Source: JAWKVD01 sp041398225 (lineage in GTDB: Bacteria > Pseudomonadota > Alphaproteobacteria > Caulobacterales > Hyphomonadaceae). From it: a stretch of DNA of 64,000 nucleotides. This document shows, piece by piece, positions 52,925 through 61,414 of the stretch (position 1 is the first letter of the stretch; each line of letters begins with the position of its first letter). The notes under the pieces are model-generated. The model did no database searches. It saw nothing but the letters and a program-made list of their open reading frames with translations, and was not told the DNA's origin. The position numbers were made by a program, and so were the translations under genes. The stretch lies in NCBI GenBank assembly GCA_041398225.1, contig JAWKVD010000010.1, positions 1 through 64,000 of the forward strand, in the 5' to 3' direction.

Positions 52925-54151
52925 ATGTTTGGGCTGGTTGCCGCCAAGGGCGCCATCCGGGCGTGCGCCGCCTCGGCGCTCGCATGCGTTGCGGCGGGCG
53001 CGGCCCGCGCCGACAACGCCGGCCAACCCATGACGTTCGAATGGGGCAAGGCCTATGGCGACACCGACGCGATCTTCGCCGACGGCGACCTGACGCCCGA
53101 CACGCCGAAGGCGCTTCAGGCCTTCCTTGAGCGCAGCGAAGTGGGTCCCGACACCCGCATCTATCTCAACTCGCTCGGCGGAGACCTGACCGCCGGCATG
53201 CAGCTCGGGCGGGTCATTCGCGCGGCCCACCTCAACACCGGCGTCGGACGCAACAAGCGCGATCCCGACGAAGCCGAACCGATCTCGCTGGCGGTGATCT
53301 CAAAAGTCTATCCCGGCTATTGCGTCAGCGCCTGCACGCTGGCTTTCCTCGGCGGCGTCTCGCGGCGCGTGGACCCGGGCGGCACCTACGCCGTTCACCA
53401 GGTCAGCATGGACTGCGTCGACAAGCGCCAGGCCGTATCCCGCTTCCCCTGGACCCCTCAGCCGGGGGTGAACTACTGCCCGGAACTGGGCGACGCCCTG
53501 TCCATGGTCCAGATCGCCAGCGGCGCCGTCGTCGAATACGTCCGCTCGATGGGCGTCGATCCGCTCTTCCTGTCGGAGATGGCCAAGGCCGGGCCGAACA
53601 CGATCAACGCGCTGACCGAATCCCAGCTCGACGCCTACCGCATCAACTTCACCATGCGCACCACGTCATGGTCGTTCGAGACCGACGCGCATGGCCAGTT
53701 CTACCTGAAACACACCCAGGGCGACGAATGGAAGGAAGACCGCGTCGAGTTCTACTGCGACCGCAGCGCCGGTCCGCGCCTGTTCATGTGGATGGTCCAC
53801 GTCACCACGCGCAGCAATGGCCGCATTGACCCGAACTACATCGTCGATCTCGCCGGCGACGGCCTCACCGCCAAGTGGCAGACGCCGCCCGTCGAGGAAG
53901 GCGGTCTCGCCCAGATCGACAGCGCCGCGCTGGAGCCGATCGAGATCATCAACCCGCCGGCCGCGACCGAGTACGAAAACGTCACCCTGACCATCGACCT
54001 CTCGCAGCGATTGCAGAATGTGATGATGCAGGCCGACAAGTTTCAGCTCGTCACCACCCGGTCCGAGCACGAAGGCGGACCCGGCTTCACGCTGATCGCC
54101 ATGGATATCGACCGCGACAAGCTCGCGGGCATCGCGCGCTCATGTCAGTAA
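52925..54151 (+). CDS. Secreted ClpP/crotonase-fold protein of unknown function
   Basis: The 408-residue protein has a signal peptide (AIRACAASALACVAAGAARA). Residues 40-200 show a ClpP-like fold: RIYLNSLGGDLTAGMQLGRV, the candidate nucleophile Ser in YCVSACTLAFLGG, and a His in GTYAVHQVSMD, a layout seen in envelope ClpP-like proteins. The C-terminal half is a separate beta-rich domain (FYLKHTQGDEWKEDRVEFYC). The ATG at 52925 is preferred because GGGAG lies 8 nt upstream and the signal peptide follows; ATG 52844, overlapping the meaB stop, is the alternative. It may be a periplasmic serine protease. Confidence 0.75.
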   Translation: MFGLVAAKGAIRACAASALACVAAGAARADNAGQPMTFEWGKAYGDTDAIFADGDLTPDTPKALQAFLERSEVGPDTRIYLNSLGGDLTAGMQLGRVIRAAHLNTGVGRNKRDPDEAEPISLAVISKVYPGYCVSACTLAFLGGVSRRVDPGGTYAVHQVSMDCVDKRQAVSRFPWTPQPGVNYCPELGDALSMVQIASGAVVEYVRSMGVDPLFLSEMAKAGPNTINALTESQLDAYRINFTMRTTSWSFETDAHGQFYLKHTQGDEWKEDRVEFYCDRSAGPRLFMWMVHVTTRSNGRIDPNYIVDLAGDGLTAKWQTPPVEEGGLAQIDSAALEPIEIINPPAATEYENVTLTIDLSQRLQNVMMQADKFQLVTTRSEHEGGPGFTLIAMDIDRDKLAGIARSCQ

Positions 54152-54168
54152 ACGCCCAAGAGGCGTCC

Positions 54169-54561
54169 ATGCGCTGGCGCGGCGGCGGATGTCATTGCGG
54201 CGCGGTGCGCTATGAAGTTCTGACCCCCGACGAAATCGAGGTCGAAGACTGCAACTGCTCGATCTGCCGGATGACGGGGTTCCTGCACCTTGTCGCGCCC
54301 GCCAACCGGTTCCGGCTGATCCGCGGCGCCGACCGGCTCACCCGCTACGCGTTCGGATCGCGAACGGCGCAACATCTGTTTTGCAGCATCTGCGGCGTGA
54401 AGTCCTACTATGTGCCGAGATCGAACCCGGACGGGTTCAGCGTGAACCTGCGTTGCCTGGACGATCCGGACGACTTCGCCGACATCCGCATCGTGAAATT
54501 CGACGGGCGCGGCGATTGGGAGGCTTCGGCGGCGCTCATCGCGCACAAATCGCGTAGCTGA
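54169..54561 (+). CDS. GFA family protein (CENP-V/glutathione-dependent formaldehyde-activating type)
   Basis: The 130-residue protein has the full GFA zinc-binding pattern: CHCGAVRYE (Cys8, Cys10), CNCSICRMTGFLH and FCSICGVKSYY, which together hold two zinc ions. Family members add glutathione to formaldehyde or carry related thiol chemistry, but most are untested. The ATG at 54169 has AGAGG 5 nt upstream; ATG 54142 overlaps the stop of the ClpP-like gene and lacks a ribosome site, although it could serve for coupled translation. Confidence 0.87.
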   Translation: MRWRGGGCHCGAVRYEVLTPDEIEVEDCNCSICRMTGFLHLVAPANRFRLIRGADRLTRYAFGSRTAQHLFCSICGVKSYYVPRSNPDGFSVNLRCLDDPDDFADIRIVKFDGRGDWEASAALIAHKSRS

Positions 54562-54582
54562 GCCTTGGGGCTCAGAGCCTGT

Positions 54583-55396
54583 TCAGGTGTGCTTGCCTTC
54601 CTTGTACTTGCGCTTGCCGTCCGTCTCGACGCCCTGCGCCAGCTGGTTGGCCTGCTCCACCCAACGCTCGCGCTCGATACGCCCCTTGAACGCGATCGCG
54701 TTGTTCACCCACGCGATCTCGCGCTCGCTCCAGGAAGCGATCTGGTCGAAATGGTAGACGCCGAGCTTGTTCAGAAGGCCCTCGAGTTTCGGCCCCACGC
54801 CGGCGATCTCCTTCAGATCGTCGGCGACGCCGTTGCGCGGTCCCGTCGAGCAGAGCCGGCTTGTCCTGCCCGTCCTGCGTCTCGGCGGTTTCCACCGCCG
54901 CCGCCTTGGCCGCTGCCGGCTCGGCGACCACCAGCGTACCGCCGCGCACCAGCTCCTCTTCGAGGTAGCGCACGCGCCCCTCAAGATAGCGGTTGCGCCA
55001 GCGAATGCGCATCAGCTCGTCGGATTCGACATCATGCCCGGCGGAGACCAGCGCGGTCTGCGTTACACGCGCCTCTTCCAGTTCGGCGACCTTGCCTTCC
55101 AGGAAGCGCGCTCGCGACTCGAGATAGCGGTTCCGCCACGCAAGCGATTTCTCTTCTTCTTCGTCGGCGTCGCTGTCCTTCTTGTCCGCTCCGCTCTTCA
55201 GGCGGGCGACCTCCTGACGTTCCGCACGCAGTTGCGCCTCAAGTTCGGCGAGCCGCTTGCCGCCGCCCGTCGAAACGGCGCCGGCGGCGACGCTGGTCGA
55301 TGCCGCCATCCCGCCGCGCAAAGCCCAACCGATCAATCCGCCGAGAAGAGCCGCGATCGCCAGCAACAAGAGGATTTGAAGGATCAGCCAGATCAT
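54583..55396 (-). CDS. Membrane-anchored coiled-coil protein with helix-hairpin-helix tail, frameshifted
   Basis: The repaired protein has about 270 residues. An N-terminal membrane helix (WLILQILLLLAIAALLGGLIGW) is followed by a long Glu/Arg-rich coiled coil with twice-repeated RNRYLE segments (AWRNRYLESRARFLEGKV, then RWRNRYLEGRVRYLEEEL) and a C-terminal helix-hairpin-helix-like domain, VADDLKEIAGVGPKLEGLL, with NKLGVYHFDQIASW, seen in DUF4332-like and quinone-oxidoreductase-associated proteins. An extra C in the CCC at 54842-54844 breaks the frame before that domain. The start overlaps the ompA-family stop by 4 nt, so the genes are coupled. Confidence 0.78.
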
Positions 55397-56859
55397 TGGA
55401 CCTGCTCCACGCTGGAAACGGTGAATTGAATGCGGCGGTTCCGGGCTCGCCCATCCGCGGTGCGGTTGCTGGCGACAGGTTGGTCCGGACCATACCCTTC
55501 GGCCGACAGCTGCCCCGCCGGCACGCCGCGCTCGACGAGATAGGTCATGACCGCGTCGGCGCGCGCCCGGCTTAGCCGCAGATTCTTGGCGCGCGTGCCG
55601 GTGTCGTCCGTATGCCCCTGAACCTCGATGCGCAGCCCCGCGCAACGACGCGCGATTTCGACCAGCTTGTCGAGCGTCCGTCCGCTCTCGCGGTTGATCG
55701 AGGCGTCGCCGACCCCAAAGAGTATCTCGTTCTTGTCCATCACGTTCTGAAACGCGATCTGACAGTTTTCCTGCTGCGCGGGCCCAGTGGACGACAGATC
55801 GATATCCGCGATCTCCGCGATGTCCGGCGCATCCTCGCGAACGTCGAAGAGAACCGAGTAGCGGTTCTGGAGACGCGCCATGTCCTCGCGCATGTATCCG
55901 ATCGCGCTTCCCGGCGCCGCGCCGCTGACGCGAATGAGATCGCCGAACACGGCGATCTCGCCCTCGTCGAAATTCATGAAGTTCGGCAGCAGGGCGCGCA
56001 CATGCTCGACCCAGCCGTCAGCGCCGCCAAGTTGGGAATTGTCAGTGAAAGCGTCCGGCGCGGAAAGCTGGCCGCTGCGCGCCAGCGTATCGCGCGCCGC
56101 TTCGGACCCGATCCGCCCCGCGAACGACAACCGCCCATCCTTCAACGTCGCGGTCCAGTCCGGCGCGCCATGAATGTCCGCCGTCGCGGTGACGCCGCCT
56201 TCTGCGCCCGCGACCAGCGTCCGGGCGGTGCTGGCCGCCATATCCGTGGGCGCGAAGCCGGATACCCGCAACCGGCCGTCGATCAGGTCGGCCGATCCCC
56301 GGTCGAGCTGCCTCAGCGCGGCCAGCGCGGCGTTTGTGGCGGCCCCAAGGTCCACGCCCTCCGGCGCACCCGATGCGAGTTGCATCCGGCTGACCACATT
56401 GTCGCCAAACAGATCCCGCGCAGAATTTTCGATAAGTGCGCGAGCCTGCCGGTTCGGTGCGTGGCCCGACAACTCGACCTGCGGTCCGGTCTTCACGGCG
56501 CTCCATGTGTAGGGGCTGATCAGCGGCGCGACATCGACATTCCGCGCAATGACCTTGGTCACGCCGCCATTGAACAGGCCGCCAGCCCCGAGCGCCGACC
56601 GCGCCGCCTCAATCGCGGAAAGGCGCGCGGCATCCGATTCGACCGCACCGAGAAGCTCGACGCGCTGTCCGCCGGCGCGAACCCGAAGGCCCGCCTGCCC
56701 GTCAGCGGCGAGCGCAGCTTCCGCAGCCGCGCCGACACGCCCCTGAATCGCGGGCGCGGCGCCGAACATCACATAGATTGCGAGCGCCAGAAGCCCGGCC
56801 GCACCGATCCAGTACAGCAGACGGTCCGAGCCGCTCAGCGTGTCAGGCGCCAACTTCAT
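55393..56859 (-). CDS. OmpA-family envelope protein with BON-like repeats
   Basis: The 488-residue protein has an N-terminal membrane helix (LYWIGAAGLLALAIYVMFG), then several repeats of about 75 residues with the beta-alpha pattern of BON domains (for example LRVRAGGQRVELLGAVESDA and GRLSFAGRIGSEAARDTLAR). It ends in an OmpA-like peptidoglycan-binding domain: INRESGRTLDKLVEIARRC, QGHTDDTGTRAKNLRLSRAR, and GYGPDQPVASNRTADGRARN. It probably bridges the inner membrane and the cell wall. Its stop overlaps the start of the membrane coiled-coil gene, suggesting a two-protein complex. Confidence 0.87.
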   Translation of the reverse strand: MKLAPDTLSGSDRLLYWIGAAGLLALAIYVMFGAAPAIQGRVGAAAEAALAADGQAGLRVRAGGQRVELLGAVESDAARLSAIEAARSALGAGGLFNGGVTKVIARNVDVAPLISPYTWSAVKTGPQVELSGHAPNRQARALIENSARDLFGDNVVSRMQLASGAPEGVDLGAATNAALAALRQLDRGSADLIDGRLRVSGFAPTDMAASTARTLVAGAEGGVTATADIHGAPDWTATLKDGRLSFAGRIGSEAARDTLARSGQLSAPDAFTDNSQLGGADGWVEHVRALLPNFMNFDEGEIAVFGDLIRVSGAAPGSAIGYMREDMARLQNRYSVLFDVREDAPDIAEIADIDLSSTGPAQQENCQIAFQNVMDKNEILFGVGDASINRESGRTLDKLVEIARRCAGLRIEVQGHTDDTGTRAKNLRLSRARADAVMTYLVERGVPAGQLSAEGYGPDQPVASNRTADGRARNRRIQFTVSSVEQVQ

Positions 56860-57159
56860 CCAACTCCCGCCTCTCAGTCCGGAGCGCCCTCAGCGACCGA
56901 CGCGCCTTTTGGGCCGACCTTGTACGGCCACCCTGAGGTTAACCATTTCGGTCGCCAAGTCCCCGCGGCCTCGGCGCCGAGGACGCAATTGCGCCGCCGA
57001 CCCCGCCCCTGTATCGAAGGCGCGTTCCGGTGGGCGTCAGGTCAGGCGCGATGTGCGCCTCAGCCCGTTGCGCCGCCATCCGCACGGGAGCGCAAGAACG
57101 CTATCCCGCACCATGGAAAATCACCTTCCTAATCTTCTAATTCTCCAGAATATGCCAAC
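56860..57159. other. Divergent intergenic region, no gene seen
   Basis: The 300 nt between the OmpA-family gene (minus) and the TrmH-family gene (plus) hold no convincing gene. Near the plus-strand start is the small palindrome ATTCTCCAGAAT (57140-57151), 8 nt before the ATG. A GGTTAACC motif (a CtrA half site) lies near 56938. Neither is strong evidence of regulation. Confidence 0.4.
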
Positions 57160-58014
57160 ATGCATTCAGATTCACCTCAGGGACGATCCAGACACGCCTC
57201 GTTCGAGCAGATTTCGAGCCTCTCGAACGACACGGTCAAGCTGCTGCGCTCGCTGGATCGCAAGAAGGCGCGCAATGAGAGCGGCCTCTTCCTCGCCGAA
57301 GGCGCCCGCCTCGCCGAGGAAGGTCTCGCGCATGAATGGACCCCGGCCTATGTGCTCGCCGGCGCCGAGGGCGCGGATCGCCCCCGAACGGCCGACCTTC
57401 TTCAACGCCTGACAGACGCCGGCGCGCGCGTGCTGCTTGCCTCCGCCAAGGTGATGGAGGCCGTTTCGCGCAAGGATAATCCCCAGACCGTGGTCACCGC
57501 ATTCCGGCAACGGAGCTTTTCGCTCGACGACCTCGCCGTCTCCGGTCGGGCTCGCTGGATCGCGCTCTACGAAGTTCGCGACCCGGGGAATCTCGGAACC
57601 ATCATTCGTACTGCGGACGCCGCCGGCGTGTCCGGGGTGATCCTGATCGGCTCATGTTGCGATCCTGTCTCCGTCGAGGCCGTTCGCGCAAGCATGGGGT
57701 CGCTGTTCGCCTCTCGCATCGCGCACGCATCACCGGAGGCGTTCGACGCGTGGCGCAGGAAACAGGGCGCGCGATTGCTCGCAGCCTCGATGCACGGCGA
57801 TCGCTCTCACGACGACGCGACCTATTCTGAGCGCAGCATCGTTCTGATGGGAAATGAACAGTCCGGACTTCCAGACGACATCGAGGCCGCCTGCGACGAG
57901 CTGGTTCGCATACCGATGCGCGGCAGCGCCGACAGCCTCAACCTTGCAGCCGCCGCCAGCGTCATGATCTACGCGGCCTGGCGCGCCCAGGACTACGCGG
58001 GAGCGCGCAGCTGA
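57160..58014 (+). CDS. TrmH/SpoU family RNA methyltransferase
   Basis: The 284-residue protein is a SPOUT-class methyltransferase that adds a methyl group to ribose of tRNA or rRNA, using S-adenosylmethionine in a trefoil knot. The three family motifs are present: YEVRDPGNLGTIIRTADAAG (motif 1), ERSIVLMGNEQSGLPDDIE (motif 2) and IPMRGSADSLNLAAAASVMI (motif 3). The N-terminal part is an RNA-binding domain of the 23S rRNA 2'-O-methyltransferase kind. The exact target cannot be read. The stop overlaps the next gene by one base (TGATG). Confidence 0.9.
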   Translation: MHSDSPQGRSRHASFEQISSLSNDTVKLLRSLDRKKARNESGLFLAEGARLAEEGLAHEWTPAYVLAGAEGADRPRTADLLQRLTDAGARVLLASAKVMEAVSRKDNPQTVVTAFRQRSFSLDDLAVSGRARWIALYEVRDPGNLGTIIRTADAAGVSGVILIGSCCDPVSVEAVRASMGSLFASRIAHASPEAFDAWRRKQGARLLAASMHGDRSHDDATYSERSIVLMGNEQSGLPDDIEAACDELVRIPMRGSADSLNLAAAASVMIYAAWRAQDYAGARS

Positions 58015-58898
58015 TGACAGATCCCTTCGAGATTCTCGTCAGCGACGACTGGAAGGACTACACGCTCGTCGACAGCGGCGAAGGCCGGAAGCTCGAACGC
58101 TTCGGCAGGGTCACCGTCGATCGCCCTGACGCCCAGGCGCTTTGGCCCTCGCAAACCCCGCGCGACTCCTGGCGCGCCGATGCGGTCTTCGATTCCGGCG
58201 GCGACGATGAAGAACGCGGCAAATGGGTGTTCCCGGGCCGACGCCCGCCCGAAAGCTGGCCCATCGCATGGGGGCCGTTGAAGCTTCACGCCCGCTGCGC
58301 CGCCTTCCGGCACATGGGGGTGTTCCCCGAGCACTCCGTCCACTGGAGCTGGGCCGCGCAGAAGATACGCGCCGCCAAACGGCCCATCCGGCTGCTGAAC
58401 GTGTTCGGCTACACCGGCATGATGAGCCTGGCCGCCGCCGAAGCTGGCGCCGAGGTCGTCCACGTCGACGCCTCGCCCAAGTCGATCGGACACGGGCGCG
58501 AGAACCAGGCGCTTTCCGGTCTCTCGGAAAGACCGATCCGGTGGATATGCGACGACGCGATGAAGTTTCTCGAACGAGAAGTACGTCGCGGCCGAACCTA
58601 TGACGCGCTGGTGCTTGATCCGCCAAAGTATGGCCGTGGCCCCAAGAACGAAGTCTGGCGCTTCGAACAGGACTTCCCGGCGCTGCTGCAGACCATGCGC
58701 GCCCTGCTGAGCGACCAGCCGCTTTTCGCCATTCTCACGGTCTACGCTGTCCGCCTGTCCTTTCTGTCGGTCGGCCAGGCGCTTTCCGGAGCAATGGACG
58801 GCGCAAACGGCCGGTTGGGCATGGGCGAGATGTGCATTCGCGAGAATGGCCGGGGATTCGCCCTGCCCACGGGTCTCTTCGCGCGGATGGAGTGGTGA
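58014..58898 (+). CDS. Class I SAM-dependent methyltransferase (RlmI/RlmK-like)
   Basis: The 294-residue protein resembles the catalytic half of 23S rRNA cytosine methyltransferases. The SAM site is LNVFGYTGMMSLAAAEAGAE with VVHVDASPKSI; the catalytic loop is LVLDPPKYGRGP. It lacks the N-terminal PUA domain of RlmI and has its own N-terminal beta region (YTLVDSGEGRKLERFGRVTV). It overlaps the TrmH-family gene by a single base, so the two RNA-modifying enzymes are co-translated. Its substrate, likely rRNA, is inference. Confidence 0.87.
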   Translation: MTDPFEILVSDDWKDYTLVDSGEGRKLERFGRVTVDRPDAQALWPSQTPRDSWRADAVFDSGGDDEERGKWVFPGRRPPESWPIAWGPLKLHARCAAFRHMGVFPEHSVHWSWAAQKIRAAKRPIRLLNVFGYTGMMSLAAAEAGAEVVHVDASPKSIGHGRENQALSGLSERPIRWICDDAMKFLEREVRRGRTYDALVLDPPKYGRGPKNEVWRFEQDFPALLQTMRALLSDQPLFAILTVYAVRLSFLSVGQALSGAMDGANGRLGMGEMCIRENGRGFALPTGLFARMEW

Positions 58899-58982
58899 CC
58901 GACGGCGGGCGCCGCTAGGTCACCATCGCCCGCTCGCGCCGCAATCATGCTAGGCAAAGCCAGGAAACGCACGACAAGGACC

Positions 58983-59774
58983 ATGGACAAGAAAGCCGAC
59001 CCCGACGCCAGGCCCCGCAGACCGGTCCGTTCTCTCCTGCGTGAACTCTATCACGGGGAAACGTCCCGCGCGCTGCGCTTTCAGGCGATGTGGCTGTTCT
59101 TCGACGCCCTGTTGATCGCGTTCTTCATGGTCTCTCCGTTCATTGAGCACGGAACCGCATTCCTCCTCGCGGACTACGCAATCGCGCTTGTGCTGTTCGC
59201 CGATCTTGTGGCGCGCGCCTGGGCTTTCGGGAACTTCACGCGCTGGATCGCCCGCCCGCTGGTGTGGGCCGATTTCGCCGTGCTGCTGTCGCTGATCATC
59301 CCCGTATACGCCGCCAACCTCGGCTTCCTGCGCATCCTGCGCGCCTACTCGCTGATCCATGGCGCGTCGCTCTGGCGCCTGCTTGGACCGCGCGTGCAGC
59401 AGCATTCGGACTCCATCAAGGCGGTCTTCAACCTGGTGGTCTTCATCTTCATGATGACAGCTCTGGTGCACACGCTGTTCGCCGGGCGCGTGCCGCACAT
59501 CAAGTCCTATCTCGACTCGCTCTACTTCACCGTGGCGTCGCTGACGACGACCGGTTATGGCGACATCGTGCTGCCCGGCGTATGGGGCCGGCTGATCTCG
59601 GTGCTGATCATGATCGGCGGCGTGAGCCTGTTCTTCCGTCTGGTCCAGGTGGCCATACGGTCGCCGAAAGTCCGCGCCCCCTGCCCATCCTGTGGACTTC
59701 AGCGGCACGAACCGGACGCCATCCATTGCAAGGCATGCGGACAGGCCCTGCACATTCCACATGACAATGATTGA
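58983..59774 (+). CDS. Voltage-gated-type potassium channel with C-terminal zinc ribbon
   Basis: The 263-residue inner-membrane protein has six predicted helices: two near residues 36-55 and 64-83, an S3-S4 pair (DFAVLLSLIIPVYAANLGFL, then RILRAYSLI with spaced Arg), S5 (VFNLVVFIFMMTALV) and S6 (ISVLIMIGGVSLFF). The selectivity filter TTGYGD (189-194) marks a potassium channel. The unusual part is a C-terminal zinc ribbon with Cys pairs CPSC (234, 237) and CKAC (249, 252), which may act as a metal or redox sensor. ATG 58983 is favoured by AAGGA; ATG 58947 is possible. Confidence 0.85.
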   Translation: MDKKADPDARPRRPVRSLLRELYHGETSRALRFQAMWLFFDALLIAFFMVSPFIEHGTAFLLADYAIALVLFADLVARAWAFGNFTRWIARPLVWADFAVLLSLIIPVYAANLGFLRILRAYSLIHGASLWRLLGPRVQQHSDSIKAVFNLVVFIFMMTALVHTLFAGRVPHIKSYLDSLYFTVASLTTTGYGDIVLPGVWGRLISVLIMIGGVSLFFRLVQVAIRSPKVRAPCPSCGLQRHEPDAIHCKACGQALHIPHDND

Positions 59775-59968
59775 TCGAACAGGCCGCCCCGAAGGGATCG
59801 TCGCTTTCAAGCCGTTTTCCGCCCCGAACGAGACGCCGACCGCTTACTGGGCGCCGCAGCCCATCCGACAGGCGCCTTCGCCTAACGCTCGGGCGACACA
59901 GGGGATTGAAACGCCTCCCCGGATGCTGCCTTTATGTGCAGAGCCGAAATCGGGCTAATCGGGAGGGT

Positions 59969-61390
59969 ATGATCACTCCGCCGCCAGCATTCGACGAAAT
60001 GACCCTCAACGGCGAGATTCGCCCCGGGTACGAAGCCGTCGCGCAATGGCTTCAGGGGCTGAGTCTCGAAGAACTGCGCCGCAAGAAGGCCGAAGCCGAA
60101 GCGGTGTTCCGGCGGATCGGCATCACATTCGCGGTCTATGGCGAAGGCGGAGACCCTGAACGCCTGATCCCGTTCGATCTCGTGCCGCGCGTTTTCTCCG
60201 GCGCCGAGTGGGACATCATCGACCGCGGCGTGAAGCAGCGCGCCAAGGCCCTGAACCTGTTCATCCACGACGTCTATAACGCGCGCGAGTCGATCAAGGC
60301 CGGCGTGGCGCCCGCCCATATCATCGAGTCCAACGACGCCTATCAGCCGCTGATGGAGGGGTTCACCCCTCCGCAAGGCGTCTACACCCATGTGGTCGGC
60401 ATCGACATCGTGCGCACCGGCCCGGAAGAGTTCTTCGTCCTGGAAGACAATTGCCGAACGCCGTCGGGCGTTTCCTATGTCCTCGAAAACCGCGCGATCA
60501 TGACGCGCCTGTTTCCGGAACTCTTCGCGAGCGGAAACATCCGCCCCGTGGACGGGTATCCCGAACTGCTCAGGCAGACGCTCGCAGAATGCGCCCCGCC
60601 CGCCTGCAAGGGAACGCCCAGCATCGTGGTCCTCACGCCGGGCCACTTCAACAGCGCCTACTACGAACATTCCTTCATCGCAGACGAGATGGGCGTGCAC
60701 CTCGTCGAGGGCTCGGATCTCTTCGTGGAGGACGGTCTGGTCTATATGCGCACCACGACCGGCCCCGAGCGGGTCGATGTGATCTATCGGCGTCTCGACG
60801 ACGCATTCCTCGATCCGGAGGCCTTCAATCCGGATTCCATGCTCGGCGTTCCCGGTCTCATGAACGCCTATCTCACCGGCGGCGTCACGCTGGTGAACGC
60901 CCCCGGCGCCGGGATCGCCGACGACAAGGCGATCTATTGCTACATCCCGGACCTGATCCGCTTCTTTCTCAACGAAGAGCCGCTGCTGCCCAACGTCCAG
61001 ACCTACCGTTGCGGCGAGCCCGACCAACTCGCCTACGCCCTGGATCACATAGACGAGTTGGTCTTCAAGGAGGTCCACGGGTCGGGCGGATACGGCATGT
61101 TGATCGGCCCAGCCGCGACCCGCAAGGAAAAGCGATCCTACGCCAAGAAGGTGATGGCCGACCCGAAAGCCTTCATCGCGCAGCCGACACTGGCGCTGTC
61201 GACCAGTCCGACATTCGTCGACAAAGGCGTCGCACCCCGGCACATCGATTTCCGTCCTTTCGCGCTGGTCGGCACCAAGGTGCGCCTGACCCCCGGCGGC
61301 CTGACCCGGGTTGCGATGCGCCAGAACTCTCTGGTCGTGAATTCAAGTCAGGGCGGCGGCGTCAAGGATACCTGGGTGTTGGTGAAATGA
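59969..61390 (+). CDS. Circularly permuted ATP-grasp type 2 protein (COG2308), Anbu-associated
   Basis: The 473-residue protein belongs to a family of ATP-grasp enzymes with circularly permuted order, predicted amidoligases that form peptide-like bonds. Signature stretches are EWDIIDRGVKQRAKALNLF, IHDVYNARESIKAGVAPAHI, FFVLEDNCRTPSGVSYVLEN, LTPGHFNSAYYEHSFIADEM, VLVNAPGAGIADDKAIYCY-like TLVNAPGAGIADDKAIYCYI, KEVHGSGGYGMLIGP, and PRHIDFRPFALVGTKVRL. The ATG at 59969 follows GGGAGGG closely. It heads a three-gene operon with the alpha-E protein and Anbu. The peptide it makes is unknown. Confidence 0.9.
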   Translation: MITPPPAFDEMTLNGEIRPGYEAVAQWLQGLSLEELRRKKAEAEAVFRRIGITFAVYGEGGDPERLIPFDLVPRVFSGAEWDIIDRGVKQRAKALNLFIHDVYNARESIKAGVAPAHIIESNDAYQPLMEGFTPPQGVYTHVVGIDIVRTGPEEFFVLEDNCRTPSGVSYVLENRAIMTRLFPELFASGNIRPVDGYPELLRQTLAECAPPACKGTPSIVVLTPGHFNSAYYEHSFIADEMGVHLVEGSDLFVEDGLVYMRTTTGPERVDVIYRRLDDAFLDPEAFNPDSMLGVPGLMNAYLTGGVTLVNAPGAGIADDKAIYCYIPDLIRFFLNEEPLLPNVQTYRCGEPDQLAYALDHIDELVFKEVHGSGGYGMLIGPAATRKEKRSYAKKVMADPKAFIAQPTLALSTSPTFVDKGVAPRHIDFRPFALVGTKVRLTPGGLTRVAMRQNSLVVNSSQGGGVKDTWVLVK

Positions 61391-61414
61391 TCTGCGCCGC
61401 CGGAGTTCGTCCCA

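Noticed and set aside
57140..57151. 12-bp palindrome just before the TrmH-family gene
   Set aside because: Short, close to chance expectation, and with no promoter elements around it.
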